Source: Chlorophyllum brunneum | Taxonomy: Eukaryota > Basidiomycota > Agaricomycetes > Agaricales > Agaricaceae | DNA length: 64,000 bases | Assembly: GCA_963576785.1 (NCBI GenBank) | Contig: OY756146.1 | Location: 992,001 to 1,056,000 of the forward strand | Direction of reading: 5' to 3' | Shown here: one piece after another, positions 11,902 to 23,863 of the stretch | How the letters are laid out: each line of letters begins with the position of its first letter | Numbering within the stretch: the stretch's first letter is position 1 | Program-made: the position numbers and the translations under genes | Notes under the pieces: generated by a model | The model's database searches: none | What the model saw: only the letters and a program-made list of their open reading frames with translations | What the model was told of the DNA's origin: nothing

Positions 11902-13293
11902 CTTCTCCTAGCTCAAAGTATGATATGAATCAAGCACCAAACTGAATAGGTAAATAATTGCAACATCATTGGAATTTAACAGTATCCAGACTTTTTGTAC
12001 AGATGTCTGTTATAATCTTAGTCTAGGACTCAGGTTGCAAGTCTTTGGATAAAGACAAGGAAATAAAGAGAAGAGAAAGAGATGATACAATTGGTAAAGT
12101 GTAAGGAATACATCAAGTATTACTATACTTTATATACTAGTGGTGGGTACTAAGAATAAGGGAACAGAGTAAAGGAGTCATAGGGGACAAGTAGGACAAG
12201 TCAGAAAGGGTACAGCCATAAGGGATGAAACAGGAGATGAAATGGATATGCAAGAATAATGAGTATGACAGGCATATGATAGGAATGTAGTGTCTATCTA
12301 TAGTTCATAACAATGTCAGCAGGGTTCTTTTCAGACTCCACATAAAATGGTTCTATTTTGCCTATCTCAATGAGTTCACAGATGAAGTACCAGTGAATTA
12401 CGACATGTTTAGATTGATGTTCAACAACTGGGTTAGAAGCCCAGAAGGTTGATCCTAGATTGTCACATATGAGATGTAGAGCAGGCTACTTGAATTCAAT
12501 CTCACCTAGTACCTGATAAATCCAAATCAGTTGATGAGATATCTTGCACATGGCAACATACTCAGCTTTTGTGGATGACAGCACTGTGGTGGCTTGTCAG
12601 CAACTCAACCAGAAAACTGGTCTATCGGCAAACAAGACTAGATTACTGGAAGTAGACTTACATATAGCAAGACATTCCACAAAGTCAGAATCGGAGAAGC
12701 CTTGAATGAACTTCTTTGATTACCCATTAAAGACAAGGCAATAGCGTCATATGCTCAGAAGGTAGCAGCACAAGCTAGGCCAGCTTGCTTAAGGCCATAC
12801 AATGCTTTTTGTAACCTCCACACTTTATTATGTCCAAAAAATCCTTCTGGTTGTTCCATGAAGATTTCTTCATCCAGATCACCATATAAATAGGCAGTTT
12901 TTACATCAATGCTTTTGATCTTCCAGTCTTCAACTGCTGCTAAAGAGAATAGGAGACAAGAAGTTTTGTAGCAGACAACTGGAGAGAAAAGCTCATTGTA
13001 GTCAAGACTTTCCTTCTGTGAGAAACCTTTTGCCACTAGTTGAGCATGGTAATGACCATCTGACTTAGTGTTAAAGACCCATCTATTTTTGACAATATTA
13101 ACACCCTTGGTAGGGCAGTCTACTAACTTATACACATTGCATTTCCTGAGTACATCAAGCTCCTCAAGGCATGCCTTAAGCCATTTGTTGTACTCAGCAG
13201 GTGGCAACTTGGCAAGGTCCTGAAATTGGACCAGCTGTGGTGACGGAGAAGTTGCACTGGCCTTAGAGAGGCAGTAATGGATCAACTCCATAC
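11902..13293 (-). pseudogene. Copia E pol, RT to RNase H part (broken)
   Basis: Minus-strand 3' half of a Copia polyprotein. From 13289 down it reads WVFNTKSDGHYHAQLVAKGF, KSIDVKTAYLYGDLDEEIFM and LQKALYGLKQAGLA, the classic Copia reverse transcriptase blocks. An internal deletion near 12760 removes the YVDD region and joins directly to the RNase H part. A solo Gypsy LTR interrupts it at 12008-12312. The 5' half of this element is now at 32079-36411 in opposite orientation (see findings). At 13293 it is cut by Gypsy A, with CATAC as the flanking 5-mer. Confidence 0.85.
12008..12312 (-). mobile_element. Solo LTR of the Gypsy A/B/C family, with TSD ATGTC
   Basis: Begins TGTTAT and ends TTCATAACA, 305 bp, same family as the LTRs at 13294, 19383 and 45237. 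It is flanked by a perfect 5-bp duplication ATGTC at 12003-12007 and 12313-12317. The uninterrupted Copia site is visible at about 31296-31310 in Copia D, confirming the insertion point. An LTR-LTR recombination has removed the internal part. Confidence 0.92.
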
Positions 13294-13595
13294 TGTTATG
13301 AACTATAGATAGATAGTACATTCCTATTATGCACCTGTTGTACTCAGTATCCCAGTGTATCTGTTTCACCCCTTATCTCATCCCATATGGCTGTACTCCT
13401 ACTAACTCATTCTATTCATCACTATGACTCCTTTACTCTGTTCCTTTATTATTAGCACTCACCACTAGTATATAAAGTGTAGTAATACTTGATATATTCC
13501 TTACACTTTACCAATTGTATTATCCTTTACTCTTCTCTACTTCTTAGTCTTTATCCAAAGACTTGCAACCTGAGTCCTAGACTAAGGTCATAACA
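13294..13595 (+). repeat. Gypsy A 5' LTR
   Basis: 302 bp, TGTTATGAAC to TCATAACA. Contains TATATAAAGTG near 13469, a likely promoter element. The sequence just inside (TTTGGTAAAGTGTC) is the same in A, B and C and should hold the primer-binding site, but I cannot match it to a tRNA by eye. Confidence 0.9.
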
Positions 13596-14009
13596 TTTGG
13601 TAAAGTGTCATTCAACTCACCTTGCAAGAGAGATGCCACTATTCATAGCTAGGCTTGGAATAATAGCCTCCAACCAGGACGACAGTATATGAGCAACAGT
13701 AGCTCATCAAGAACACCAAGAAGACCAAGAGCTCCGAGACCAACAGACATCCAGGGATCACCAGTAACCACCAGATCCAAACAACAAACAGAACCAGATA
13801 TCCCTGAAGACCTTAAGCAATAGAAATCCAATCACAGCATAGACAAAGACACAGCTCTTATCAAGACCCTATTCAATACAGAAATTGCTGAAGCCACATC
13901 CAATATAGAAATTTCTGAGACTTACAAAAACAGAGAATCCGAAACATCTGATATAGAAGTTGCTGAAACCCACAAGAATGAATACAGTAAACTAGAGACA
14001 GAATCAGAA

Positions 14010-14900
14010 ATGGCCAATAAAATCAACTTCCCAAAGAACCTAGCCCCAGAACCAGGATACTTCAATGGAGATAGAACCAAGTTTGATGATTGGTGGAGAG
14101 CAATGTCCATATAGACACTCTTCAACAAGATCAACAATAATGAACAGAAGATAATTGGAGTATTAGCACAAATGAAAGAAGGACTAGCAGGTCCTTACAC
14201 TAATGCCAAATTACAGACAATTCAAGACAAGAAAACACCAGCATTTGATGACTTTGCAAAGGAGATGGTAGCTATTTTCTCCTTGGGAAATAGGACAGCA
14301 ATAGCAGAAGGGGAAATCAAGTTGTTCAAATAGGAAAAAAGGAACACCATAGACTTCTTAATAGAGTTCAAAGCATTGAAAACCCAAGCAGGAACAGATG
14401 ATGCACATGCCATATTCCTTCTCAAACAACACACCAGAGCAGATATCATCCAAACCATAGTAGGCTATCCATCAGCCTCAATTCCAGATACATACAATGG
14501 ATGGAGAAACATAATCCTTGTAGTAGGATAGGGATATGAAACCATAGATATTTGATGAGGAGATGTCAGAACCAGTACTGGAGTCACATATGGAGGTGGA
14601 GGACAACGACAACCAATGGAAATTGGTTGACAGAAAGCAGACACTGATCAGAATGGCAAACTGAAATATTTCAACTGCAACCTATACAGGTATATTGCCA
14701 AATATTGCCACAAGAAGATGAAGGTCACATACACCAAAATAATATGCTATAATTGCAGCAAACAAGGCCACATCTTGAAGAGTTGCAAAACACCAAAGAA
14801 AACACATATTAGAGAGGTTACCAAGGAGACTGAGCAAGAACAAGAGGCAAAGGAGGATTTTGCCAAAGGCTCAAGTAGGTGCAAACCCATAAGCCAATAA
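14010..14900 (+). pseudogene. Gypsy A gag
   Basis: Capsid-nucleocapsid frame. From the ATG at 14010 it runs in one frame to the stop at 14898, broken by several stops (for example in place of Trp or Gln near 14115 and 14331). Visible parts are GYFNGDRTKFDDWWRAM, a capsid-like stretch, and one zinc knuckle CYNCSKQGHILKSC (CX2CX4HX4C) near 14745. A lysine/glutamate-rich tail follows. B and C lack this gene. The true start may lie upstream. Confidence 0.8.
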
Positions 14901-14914
14901 ACCTAGAGTTCCTG

Positions 14915-17900
14915 TTTTACTTCACAATAGACGATATGTAATTCCACAGAAACAGAACTTGACATGTGAACTTCTCCTCGATTCAACAATTAGAACAAAG
15001 AAGGGACCTAAACAAATCACCATACTGGTAGACTCTGGATGCACCCACACATGCATAGCACAGAGAATAGTAGAAGAAGAACAAATTACAACCAAACCCC
15101 TCGAAACCCTGATATGAGTAATCAACACCAATGGAACCAAAAACAAGAAAGGAGAAATAACAGACATGGCACAACTGGTACTGAGCAATGGAAAACACAC
15201 AGAAGAAATCAAAGCAATGGTAACACAACTGGAGAGTACAGACCTATACCTTGGACATGACTAACTAGTCAAACACAACCCAGAAATTGACTGGACAAAC
15301 AACATAATATACTTCAATAGATGTCCAAAGGATTGTACCATACACCACCACAACATATGGTTCAATGAGAGGATATGCATAGTAAATGAATACATAGAGA
15401 AAAAGAAAACTAACCAAACAAACCCAGAAGATCTACTGACATATCTACAGCAATATATGCACCTGTTCAATAAGAAAAACTTTGACAAACTACCAGAACA
15501 TACAATATGGGACCACAAAATAAACCTATCAGATGACACACCACCAGTACTATAGTCCAAAGTCTACCCAATGACATTAACAGAAAAATAAGAACTGCAG
15601 AAATTCCTTAATAAGAATATCACTTCAGGACAAATTCAACTATCACAGTCCCCCTACACTATCCCATGCTTCTTTATACCCAAGAAAGATGGAACTAAAT
15701 GACTAGTACAAGACTATAAAAAGCTAAATGAATACACAATCAAAGACAAGATGCCACTTCTGCTTATAAGCAAAGTTATCGACCGACTCAAAAATGCAAA
15801 AGTCTTCAACAAACTTGACATCATCTGGGGATACAACAATGTCAGGATAAGGGAAGGCAATGAATGGAAAGCAGCATTCATGATGAACAATGGACTATTC
15901 AAACCAACAGTCATGTTTTTTGGAATGAGTAACTTGCCAGCAACATTCCAAAGGATGATGAACATGGTCTTTCGAGAGATGCTACACAAAGGAGCAGTTG
16001 TCAACTATATGGATGACTTTGTCATCCCTGGGACCACACAACAAGAACTTGAAGACAGGATGAAATGGTTTCTCGATATCACAGCAAAACACCAACTGTA
16101 CTTCAAGAGATCAAAGTACTTATTTGATGTGAAAGAAATACCTATATTAGGATTTGTGGTTGGACAAAGCAGTATCAAAAAGAGGAGAAGAAGGTGAAAG
16201 TAGTGAAAGAATGGCCAACACCCAAATCCCTAAAAGACATCAAGAAATTCCTAGGATTTGCAAACTTCTACCAATAATTCATACATGACTTCAGCAACAT
16301 AGTAGCCCTATTACATGAGTTGAAGAAAAAAAAACACACAATGGGTATGGACAGAGTGACAGCAACAAGCCTTCAAAAAGATCAAGGAAAAAGTTACAAG
16401 CAAGCTGGTACTAGCAATGCCACAAGACAAGGGACAATATAGAGTAGAAGTGGAAGCATTAGGCGATGGAGTAGGAGTGGTACTATTACAAAAACAGAAA
16501 GAACATTGGTATCCAATTGTATTCCACTCAAGAATAATAACACCAGCAAAACAAAACTATCAGATCTATGATAAAGAATTACTAGCCATCCAAGAAGCAA
16601 TCAAAACCTGGAGACAATACCTACTCAATGCCAATAAACTATTCAAAATCTGGACCAATCACAAAAACCTGGAATATTTCCAAAAACCACAACAACTTAC
16701 AGATTGACAAGTGAGATGGCAGATAGAGCTACAAAAATACCATTACATACTGAAACTCATCCCCAGAAAGACCAACACAAAAGCTGATGTTTTATTGAGA
16801 TTAACAAAAACTGACACCATACAAGACAATACTGATATCATACTACTACCAGACCACTTATTTGAGAACAACACAATTACTGCAATCCAACAAATTTGGG
16901 AAATCTCAGGAGAAGAAGATCTGAAACACAGACTATGAAAGGAAACAAAAAGGGAAACACAGTGGCTGAAGGAAAAGGAGAAACGACTAGAGGAGATATA
17001 GGAGACAGATGGAGTACCAATATTTGAAGGAAGAATATATGTCCCACCCAATAGCCAAATACAACAGGAAATACTTCAACAACACCACAATGAGACAGAT
17101 GTGGGACACCCAGGATAACACCAAATGATTGAACTCCTTAAACGGAGTTATTGGTGACCTTAAATGTACAACAATGTCAAATGATATATCAGAGGGTATG
17201 AGGCATGCCAATAAAACAAAATACTCCAAACAAGACCAACAATACATCTTCACCCATTACCAATACTAGCAGAACCTTGGGAAGAAATATCAATTGACAT
17301 GATAGGACCATTACCTGAGTCAGAGGGATATGATACAATACTTGTCATAGTTGATTGTTTCAGCAAAATGATCAGACTACGTGCAGTTAACACAACCTTA
17401 ACATCTGAGGAGCTAGAAGATATCTACTGAGATGATATATAGAGAACATATAGAATACCCTGCAGAATCATCAGTGACAAAGGTCCACAATTTGCATCAA
17501 AATTCATAGCAGAACTATGTTGAGCAACTGGCACCCAACAAAACTTATCCACGGCATACCACCCACAAACCAACAGTCAAACAGAGTGCATCAACCAAAA
17601 AGTCAAGACATACCTCAGAAACATAATAAACCATATGTAGAACAACTGGAAAAAATAGTTAGCTATAGCAGAATTCCAATACAATGACAAAATCCACACT
17701 GCTACTGGATATTTGCCATTCAAAATAGTTTATGGACAATACCCCTAGAAAGGAAATATAACTAATGTTACCAAAGCACCTGCAATCACAGAACAAATAC
17801 AGGAGTTACAAAACATGCAACAAGAGGTGATCAAGATGCTACAACACAGCCAGATGCAAATGGAGAAATGCAACAGCACCAAACCAGAACATGAGTATAT

Positions 17901-18363
17901 TCCAGAAGAACAAGTGTGGCTCAAAGCCAGCAACATTAGGACAACAAGATCAACCAAGAAGTTAGATCACAAATGGTATAGACCATTCTGAATAAAAGCA
18001 AAAATAGGCAAAACAAGTTACCAACTGGAATTATCTGAAACATAGGCAATACACAATGTGTTTAACAGCAGACTCCTCTTCCCCTATCAGAAACCTGAGT
18101 TTGACAGCCAGTGCACACTACCACCACCAATGCCTGAGATCATCAACAATGAAGAACAATACAAGGTAGAAGAGATCCAAGGATACTACATAAGAGGATG
18201 GCAAAATCAATTCCTAGTATACTGGAAGGGTTATACCTCTGAGGAAGACACATGGGAGGATGAGTCAGAACTGGAAAATACCAAGGAGGCAGTTCAGGAA
18301 TTTTTAGACAAGATTTCGAGGACAAAACCTATAAAAAGGGGGGGCAAAAAGCAACAATTATGA
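14915..18363 (+). pseudogene. Gypsy A pol: protease, RT, RNase H, integrase, chromodomain
   Basis: Protease motif VDSGCTHT near 15028. Reverse transcriptase from about 15540 with LDIIWGYNNVRIREGNEWKA, FFGMSNLPATFQRMM and an intact YMDD (near 16005). RNase H follows from about 16400 (IYDKELLAIQEAI). Integrase has IDMIGPLPESEGYDTILVIV near 17295 and AYHPQTNSQTE near 17555. The chromodomain at about 18150-18330 reads YKVEEIQGYYIRGWQNQFLV then YWKGYTSEEDTWEDE. Many stops (TAG, TGA) and some frame changes, so not translatable as one protein. The chromodomain probably directed insertion to marked chromatin. Confidence 0.9.
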
Positions 18364-18400
18364 ACAACAAACCTCACATTACAAGAGATCACTACACCTG

Positions 18401-19339
18401 ATGCACCTCACACTGTATCCACTGTACCCTAGACTTTACCAATTATCTCCACAACATACCATGCATGCCAAACACAAACCTATCCCCTTCCCAGCCAATA
18501 ACACAGAGTTTGAACAAGAACTCAACAACCTCCTCAATGTCCGATCTACCAAAGACCAGATCAAACACTATACTACCACAACCAAAGGACTCATGTACAT
18601 CACCCATGCCATCAACAACCTCCAAATCCAAGCCAAAGCCCCAAGCCATATTTTACTCATCATTACTACCAGAGCTCTCCCAGCTGCCATGTCAACTGGA
18701 AAACACAAACTCATGAAGGAATTATTGGATAAAGCAGCCACCAATCTCAATGTATTGGTATACTCCAATGCAAAGTGATGCATCCAAAGTGCCTTAATCA
18801 TGACAGGCAAAAGACTCAATCACCTCACTGATTCTAGCAACAACCCTACTTACAGACTTGCCCAAAGACTAATGGATCTTGACTCATACACCCCCACTAC
18901 CTTACCCAACAAACTGCCCTACCACAAAGACAATGAACAAGAATGGTTAGATAAAGGAATGGAAGGAATCAACAAAGTAGTCCCAGACCATTTAATGGAA
19001 CCAGATATGTGAGATAAAGTAGACTACCTCCTTATACAACTGCCTAACATGGATCCACCATCCAAACCAACAATATTTAATCTACCACCATCTTATCTCA
19101 CACTCAAGGATAGAGGACAATTTGAAGAACACTACTAGGAGGAGATAGTTCACAACCTTGTCATCTCTAAGACTAATGATATCACTATATTCCAAGGACG
19201 CACTGTAGCCCTCTTTAGAGGAGGACAAGACTATGCCCCCTTTTGGATCAGATGTCAATGCAAGTCAGGAACCCCAATGATTGGCCCTACTAAACGCCAA
19301 CTTGTCAATACCTTACACAAAGAACAAGACGACAAGTAG
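18401..19339 (+). pseudogene. Gypsy A extra ORF after the chromodomain (ORF3), 312 codons with three stops
   Basis: Reading frame in the sense direction between pol and the 3' LTR, from ATG 18401 to TAG 19337. Internal stops sit at 18776 (TGA), 19010 (TGA) and 19136 (TAG). The TAG is TGG in Gypsy B. The frame is 312 codons in A, B and C alike. Visible text includes HAKHKPIPFPANNTEFEQEL, LIITTRALPAAMSTGKHKLM and ALFRGGQDYAPFWIRCQCKS. I recognise no domain. It may be an accessory protein or a captured host fragment. Confidence 0.7.
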
Positions 19340-19367
19340 ACCATGACACTTTATGGGGTCATGAACA

Positions 19368-19687
19368 TAAAAAGGGAGGTATTGTTATGAACTATAAATA
19401 GATAGTACATTCCTATCATATGCCTGTCGTACTCAGCATTCCTATGTATCTGCTTTATTCCTTGTTTCATCCCTTAAGGCTATACTCTTACTGACTTGTT
19501 TTACTCATCCCCTATGACTCCCTTACTCTGTTCCTTTATTATTAGTACTCACCACTAGTATATAAAGTATAGTAATACTTGGTGTATTCCTTACACTTTA
19601 CCAATCATATCATCTCTTTCTCTTCTCTCTACTTCCTTGTCTTTATCTAAAGACTTGCAACCTGAGTCCTAGACTAAGGTCATAACA
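19368..19687 (+). repeat. Gypsy A polypurine tract and 3' LTR
   Basis: Polypurine tract AAAAAGGGAGGTAT at 19368-19382, then the LTR 19383-19687 (305 bp). This LTR is nearly identical to the 3' LTR of Gypsy C and more different from its own 5' LTR, which fits the proposed exchange. Confidence 0.9.
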
Positions 19688-21637
19688 ACTATGAAAGGTA
19701 CAAGCCTTTTGGTCAGCCTAGATGAGGACAATGGAATCCTAGCCAACCTAATGCCCCCTCCAGGTCTTGGTGATTGTATTCCAGGAGAGAATGGGTATGC
19801 ACCTAAAAGGCCACAACCTCCTCTACCAGCACATGAGCAGAATATTGACATTGATTTGCCCATGCTTGAGCCAAGTGAGGAAGAGCTTTGCCAATTGATT
19901 CACAAAGGTGGTATGGAGTTAATCCATTACTACCTCTCTAAGGCCAGTATAACCTCTCCATGTCTTAGCCAGTCCAATTTAGGGACCTTGCCAAGTTGCT
20001 ACCTACTAAGCATGATGATGTACTCAGAAAATACAACATATATGAGTTAGTTGACTGTCCTACCAAGGGTGTTAATGTTATAAAAAACAGATGGGTTTTC
20101 AACACTAAGTTAGATGGTCATCATCATACTTGACTGGTAGCAAAGGTTTTCTCACAGAAGGAAGGTCTCAACTATAACAAGCTTTTCTCTCCAGTTGTCT
20201 GCTATGAAACTTCTTGTCTCCCATTCTCCTTAGCAGCAGTTGAAGATTGGGAGATTGAAAGCATTGATGTAAAAACTGCCTATTTATATGGTGATCTGGA
20301 TGAAGAAATCTTCATAGAACAACTGGAAGAATTTACACTTGGACACAATAAAGTGTGGAGATTACAAAAAGCATTGTATGGCCTTAAGCAAGCTGGCTTA
20401 GCTTGGTAGTGCATGATGACAAAGTCACTGCTTGCCATAGGCTTCAAGTGATCTTTATTCAATGCTGGAGTATATTATAATTGCTGTCCAAAGACTGGCT
20501 TGATTATAATTGCCCTTGTCTATGTCAACAATATTGTCTTCATGGGCAAGAAGTGTCCCTTCTACTACCAAATGAAGAAAGACTTCATGGAATAATGGGA
20601 ATGTTATAACCTTGGAAAAATAACTGAGTTTCTTGGCATGACACTCTCACAGGACCAGAAGGACAAGCAGATCTACCTTCCTGCCCTATAAGGGTACCAT
20701 TAACCCTAAGTTCTGTTAGAAGTACTAACAACTTGTTGGATTCCTGATAGATCTTATGATTGGCTCATGACCTAATATCACTTATGCCATTGTGAAACTT
20801 AGTTAGCAGATGGTGTTTTCCAGCACAGTAACATACAGTAACAGATGGATAATCTGACTTACTGATATAATAGTTAGTTAATTGTGAAGTTACTAAGTGA
20901 GTTGCTGTTAGTCAAGTAGAGCAAGGATAGAGATCGAGTAGATTGTCTAAGGAAACATAAGAAAATATATGCTACATTATATACTAAATGTCTGGGTAGC
21001 AAACTCTAAGACCTATGAGTAATAACTATACATAATGAGTCAGTAATAACTATGAAGTTCCTTGAAACACTGTGATATCATCAGTGGTGTCCAGTAGCAT
21101 AATTGGGGTGACAGGGATCAGTCAGCTCATGAAATACATGAGGAAATGATGCATAATGTGAGTTAGAGGGTACAGCCTCAATAACAAATATTGGATGAAT
21201 AATATACTGAAGAGCTAGTTACATGGAATATAGCTTAGAAAGTACAAATAACAACAGATAGCTAGTCCTTCAGAAGAGTATTACAAGCATAGTTTATACT
21301 TGTGCTGCTATCTTCTGAGTACACAATACTATCACCTCATCTTTAACAGGCAATCACAGAAGTCCATTCAAGATTTCTCTGATTCTGACTTTATAGGATA
21401 TCTTGCTATACATAAGTCTACTTCTGGCAATCTAGTCTTGTTTGCTGATAGACCAGTTTCCTGGTTGAGTTGCTGACAAGCCACTACAGTGCTGTCAACC
21501 ACAGAAGCCAAGTATATTGCTATATACAAGACATCTCATCAACTGATTTGGATTCATCAGCTACTAGGTGAGATTAGGTTCGAACAGCCTGCTCCATATC
21601 TCATATGTAACAATTTAGGATCAACCTTCTGGGCCTC
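19688..21637 (+). pseudogene. Copia D pol, RT to RNase H part
   Basis: Plus-strand Copia remainder right of Gypsy A. RT blocks: VINPRWV-like KNRWVFNTKLDG near 20065, ESIDVKTAYLYGDLDEEIFI near 20256 and LYGLKQAGLAW near 20376. The catalytic YVDD reads YVNN near 20520, so it is dead. RNase H text VLSTTEAKYIAIYKTSHQLI starts near 21490. Stops are frequent. A solo Copia LTR interrupts at 20814-21256, and LINE L1 at 21638. Begins with ACTAT, the 5-mer that pairs with ATAGT at 40826-40830. Confidence 0.87.
20814..21256 (-). mobile_element. Solo Copia LTR inside Copia D
   Basis: 443 bp in minus orientation, TGTTTTCC to ATAACAACA, same family as the LTRs at 31414 and 32079. Flanked by GATGG (20809-20813) and GATAG (21257-21261), a target duplication with one change. 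Copia D coding sequence resumes directly after it. Confidence 0.85.
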
Positions 21638-21760
21638 ATCCCTTCTTGGACTTGTACCACCACCATCGATTTGTGAAACTCAATTATATGGTATCAGTCT
21701 ACAGTACAAAGGATACATTTCATGTCTGCATTACATTCTAATCTCTCTCTGAGAGAGACC

Positions 21761-23863
21761 ATGCCTGACAGTGACGGGAAAATCTTTGGGAACACACCAT
21801 GTGTTCCAGCCCCTCCATCTTTGTGGCCTCTGCGGCTCTGCCCCCTCCTGGCGTCCTGTTTCCTAGAATGCCATCTATGACTAGGCCTTTTGTCCCCACA
21901 GACCAGGCCTACAGTAACACTATCCCCCTGTTGGTTCTCAGCAGAAAACCGTCAACACCCCCGATGTTCTCGGTACCCCTCGCTAGTGAAGAGGACATCG
22001 GTCATCCAAATGAGTAAGGCCAGAGGGTGACCACTACTACTCAGGAAAGGACTGGGCCAATCAAGTAGTAGAAGAAGAATTGAAGCCCAAGGTAGAAGAT
22101 GCTGAAGACGGCCATGAAGGTGGACCAGAGGAGTTCTATGATGATGCTGTTAGGGAGGTTGGTAAGATCTCTGAGTGGGTCAAGGCCTGTAGCATGTTTA
22201 ACATGAGTGGTAATGAAGGACTTGCATTTGGGTGGGCCTTCACTGAACTAACGGGGACCCTGATGAAGGCAGGATGGCTCAAGGTTGCCATTGACAAGCA
22301 GAGAACAATCTCCACAGTTGGATGGGGGTCAATTTTGGTAAGATTACTGTCTGCGCTGAGGAAACCCCCCAGCCAGACGTTTCCTCCCTTTAACGCGTAG
22401 CCTCCAAAGGCCCCACGCGCAAACCTGACAATATCTGCATGGAGGTTGTTGAGCACATTGTCACTCTGGGTATCACCGATGGCAATGAAGTCATTCATTT
22501 GGGCATCTCCGATGATGACGTGCAAATGATCACCGAGGTGGAGTTCAAGACCATCGTTCATAACAAGAAGCATAGGGTTTGGAAACCCAAAGGAGCGGCC
22601 ATGAAGACTGCCACTACCGGGCCGAAGACATCAAACCCTACCCCCCCACCTGTGCCTGCCAAGGCCACCAAAACTATGGTGTCCCATCCCAAGGTCACCA
22701 AAAAACCTCAGGAAGGCACAAAAACTTCCTATGCCGCAGCTACGGCCAAAGGGGGTAAGAATTCCACTTCCACTCCCACTTCTACTGGGTGCAACCCTCT
22801 CAAGTTTGCGAGCAAATTCCCAGAATTATCCCATGAAAAGATAGTAGCAATGTATGATGCCGCTTTCTTCTCTTCCTCCCCCACAGACAACAAAAAGCTG
22901 GCTAAGAAAGCTGGTGTTATCTGCTCTACATTGAATAGTCCCTCGCACAAGCAAGTCATCATTCCTCTCCTTACTGGGCCTAACGTTTCCAACTTCGGGG
23001 CCATTATTGACTCTCTCAATGCCTGTCTCATAGTGGAGAAGTCCAAGACTAGGGTCATTGCCACCTCGCAGGGTAAGCTGGGCCTCATGGTCCACACCTC
23101 GGAGGTGTTGACCCCCATGGAGCTCGAGGTCATCAAGGCATGGCTCAAAGAGAAGTTCGGAGGAATTACTACGGGTGACATATCCCTCCCCAAATCCAAA
23201 TCGTTCGTGAAAGTCACGGACGTCAGCTACATCATGCCCTGAGGACAGGTCCTCACTGAAACCAATGTTGTTACTAGCATCCGGAACTCTATCCACTTGG
23301 ATGCTATCCAATTTGTGACACAACCAAGAGTGTGACGCAACTCCAAGCACTCAGACACCTGCACAGTGTGGTTCGAAATCTGGGATTCCAAGGCGGGGTC
23401 CAACATCGCGAAGATTGAGGACAAGTTCCTCAACATCTATGGAGGTCTCTTCTGCATCAAAAGGGCCAATGCCAACCCTGGAGTTCCATTTTGCGCCAAG
23501 TGCTGCAGATGGGGCCACCCTCTAATCCAATGCCATGCAAGACTGTTTACCTGCATGCACTGCAAGGGTCCCCACTCCACTGCCAATCACCGCACATTTG
23601 CCTACTGCTGCAAGGGCAACGACAAAGTAGACCCACCCATCACAGCCACCCCCTCTGGAGAACCATGCTCCCACAAGGCTATGTGCTCCAAATGTGGCAA
23701 GGATCACCTTGCTACTGACCGTAAATGTCAGTTCTGGAAGAAACGATTCAACCACAATTGGCACGCCAATAAAGCACTCGAACTAAGAGCCAACAAAAGA
23801 GTCCCACTGCCCCCCTCCTCATCATCCCCAGCTAGTCAAAGCCAGACTAACCCCCATCAATGA
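21761..23863 (+). pseudogene. L1 ORF1 (Gag-like, zinc knuckles)
   Basis: Begins MPDSDGKIFGNTP, then shifts frame near 21815, 22015 and 22330. Well preserved from 22439 (MEVVEHIVTLGITDGNEVIH) to a stop near 23240, then 23366-23863. An acidic region near 22080 (EDAEDGHEGGPEEF) and a Thr/Pro/Lys-rich linker near 22600 precede an RNA-binding-like core. Three zinc fingers follow: CAKCCRWGHPLIQC (CX2CX4HX4C), CMHCKGPHSTANH and CSKCGKDHLATDRKC. The last codon overlaps the ORF2 start as ATGA at 23860-23863. Confidence 0.85.

Larger units (their letters stand above)
13294..19687 (+). mobile_element. Gypsy A: full-length chromodomain LTR retrotransposon (6.4 kb), defective
   Basis: LTRs at 13294-13595 and 19383-19687, both starting TGTTATGA and ending TCATAACA. 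Order: LTR, gag with a zinc knuckle, protease, RT, RNase H, integrase, chromodomain, an extra ORF, polypurine tract, LTR. That order with an integrase-linked chromodomain is the chromovirus branch of Ty3/Gypsy. The flanks do not match: CATAC on the left (13289-13293) and ACTAT on the right (19688-19692), each pairing instead with Gypsy B. The 3' part from about 17.6 kb is nearly identical to Gypsy C, while the 5' part is about 10% diverged. Confidence 0.93.
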
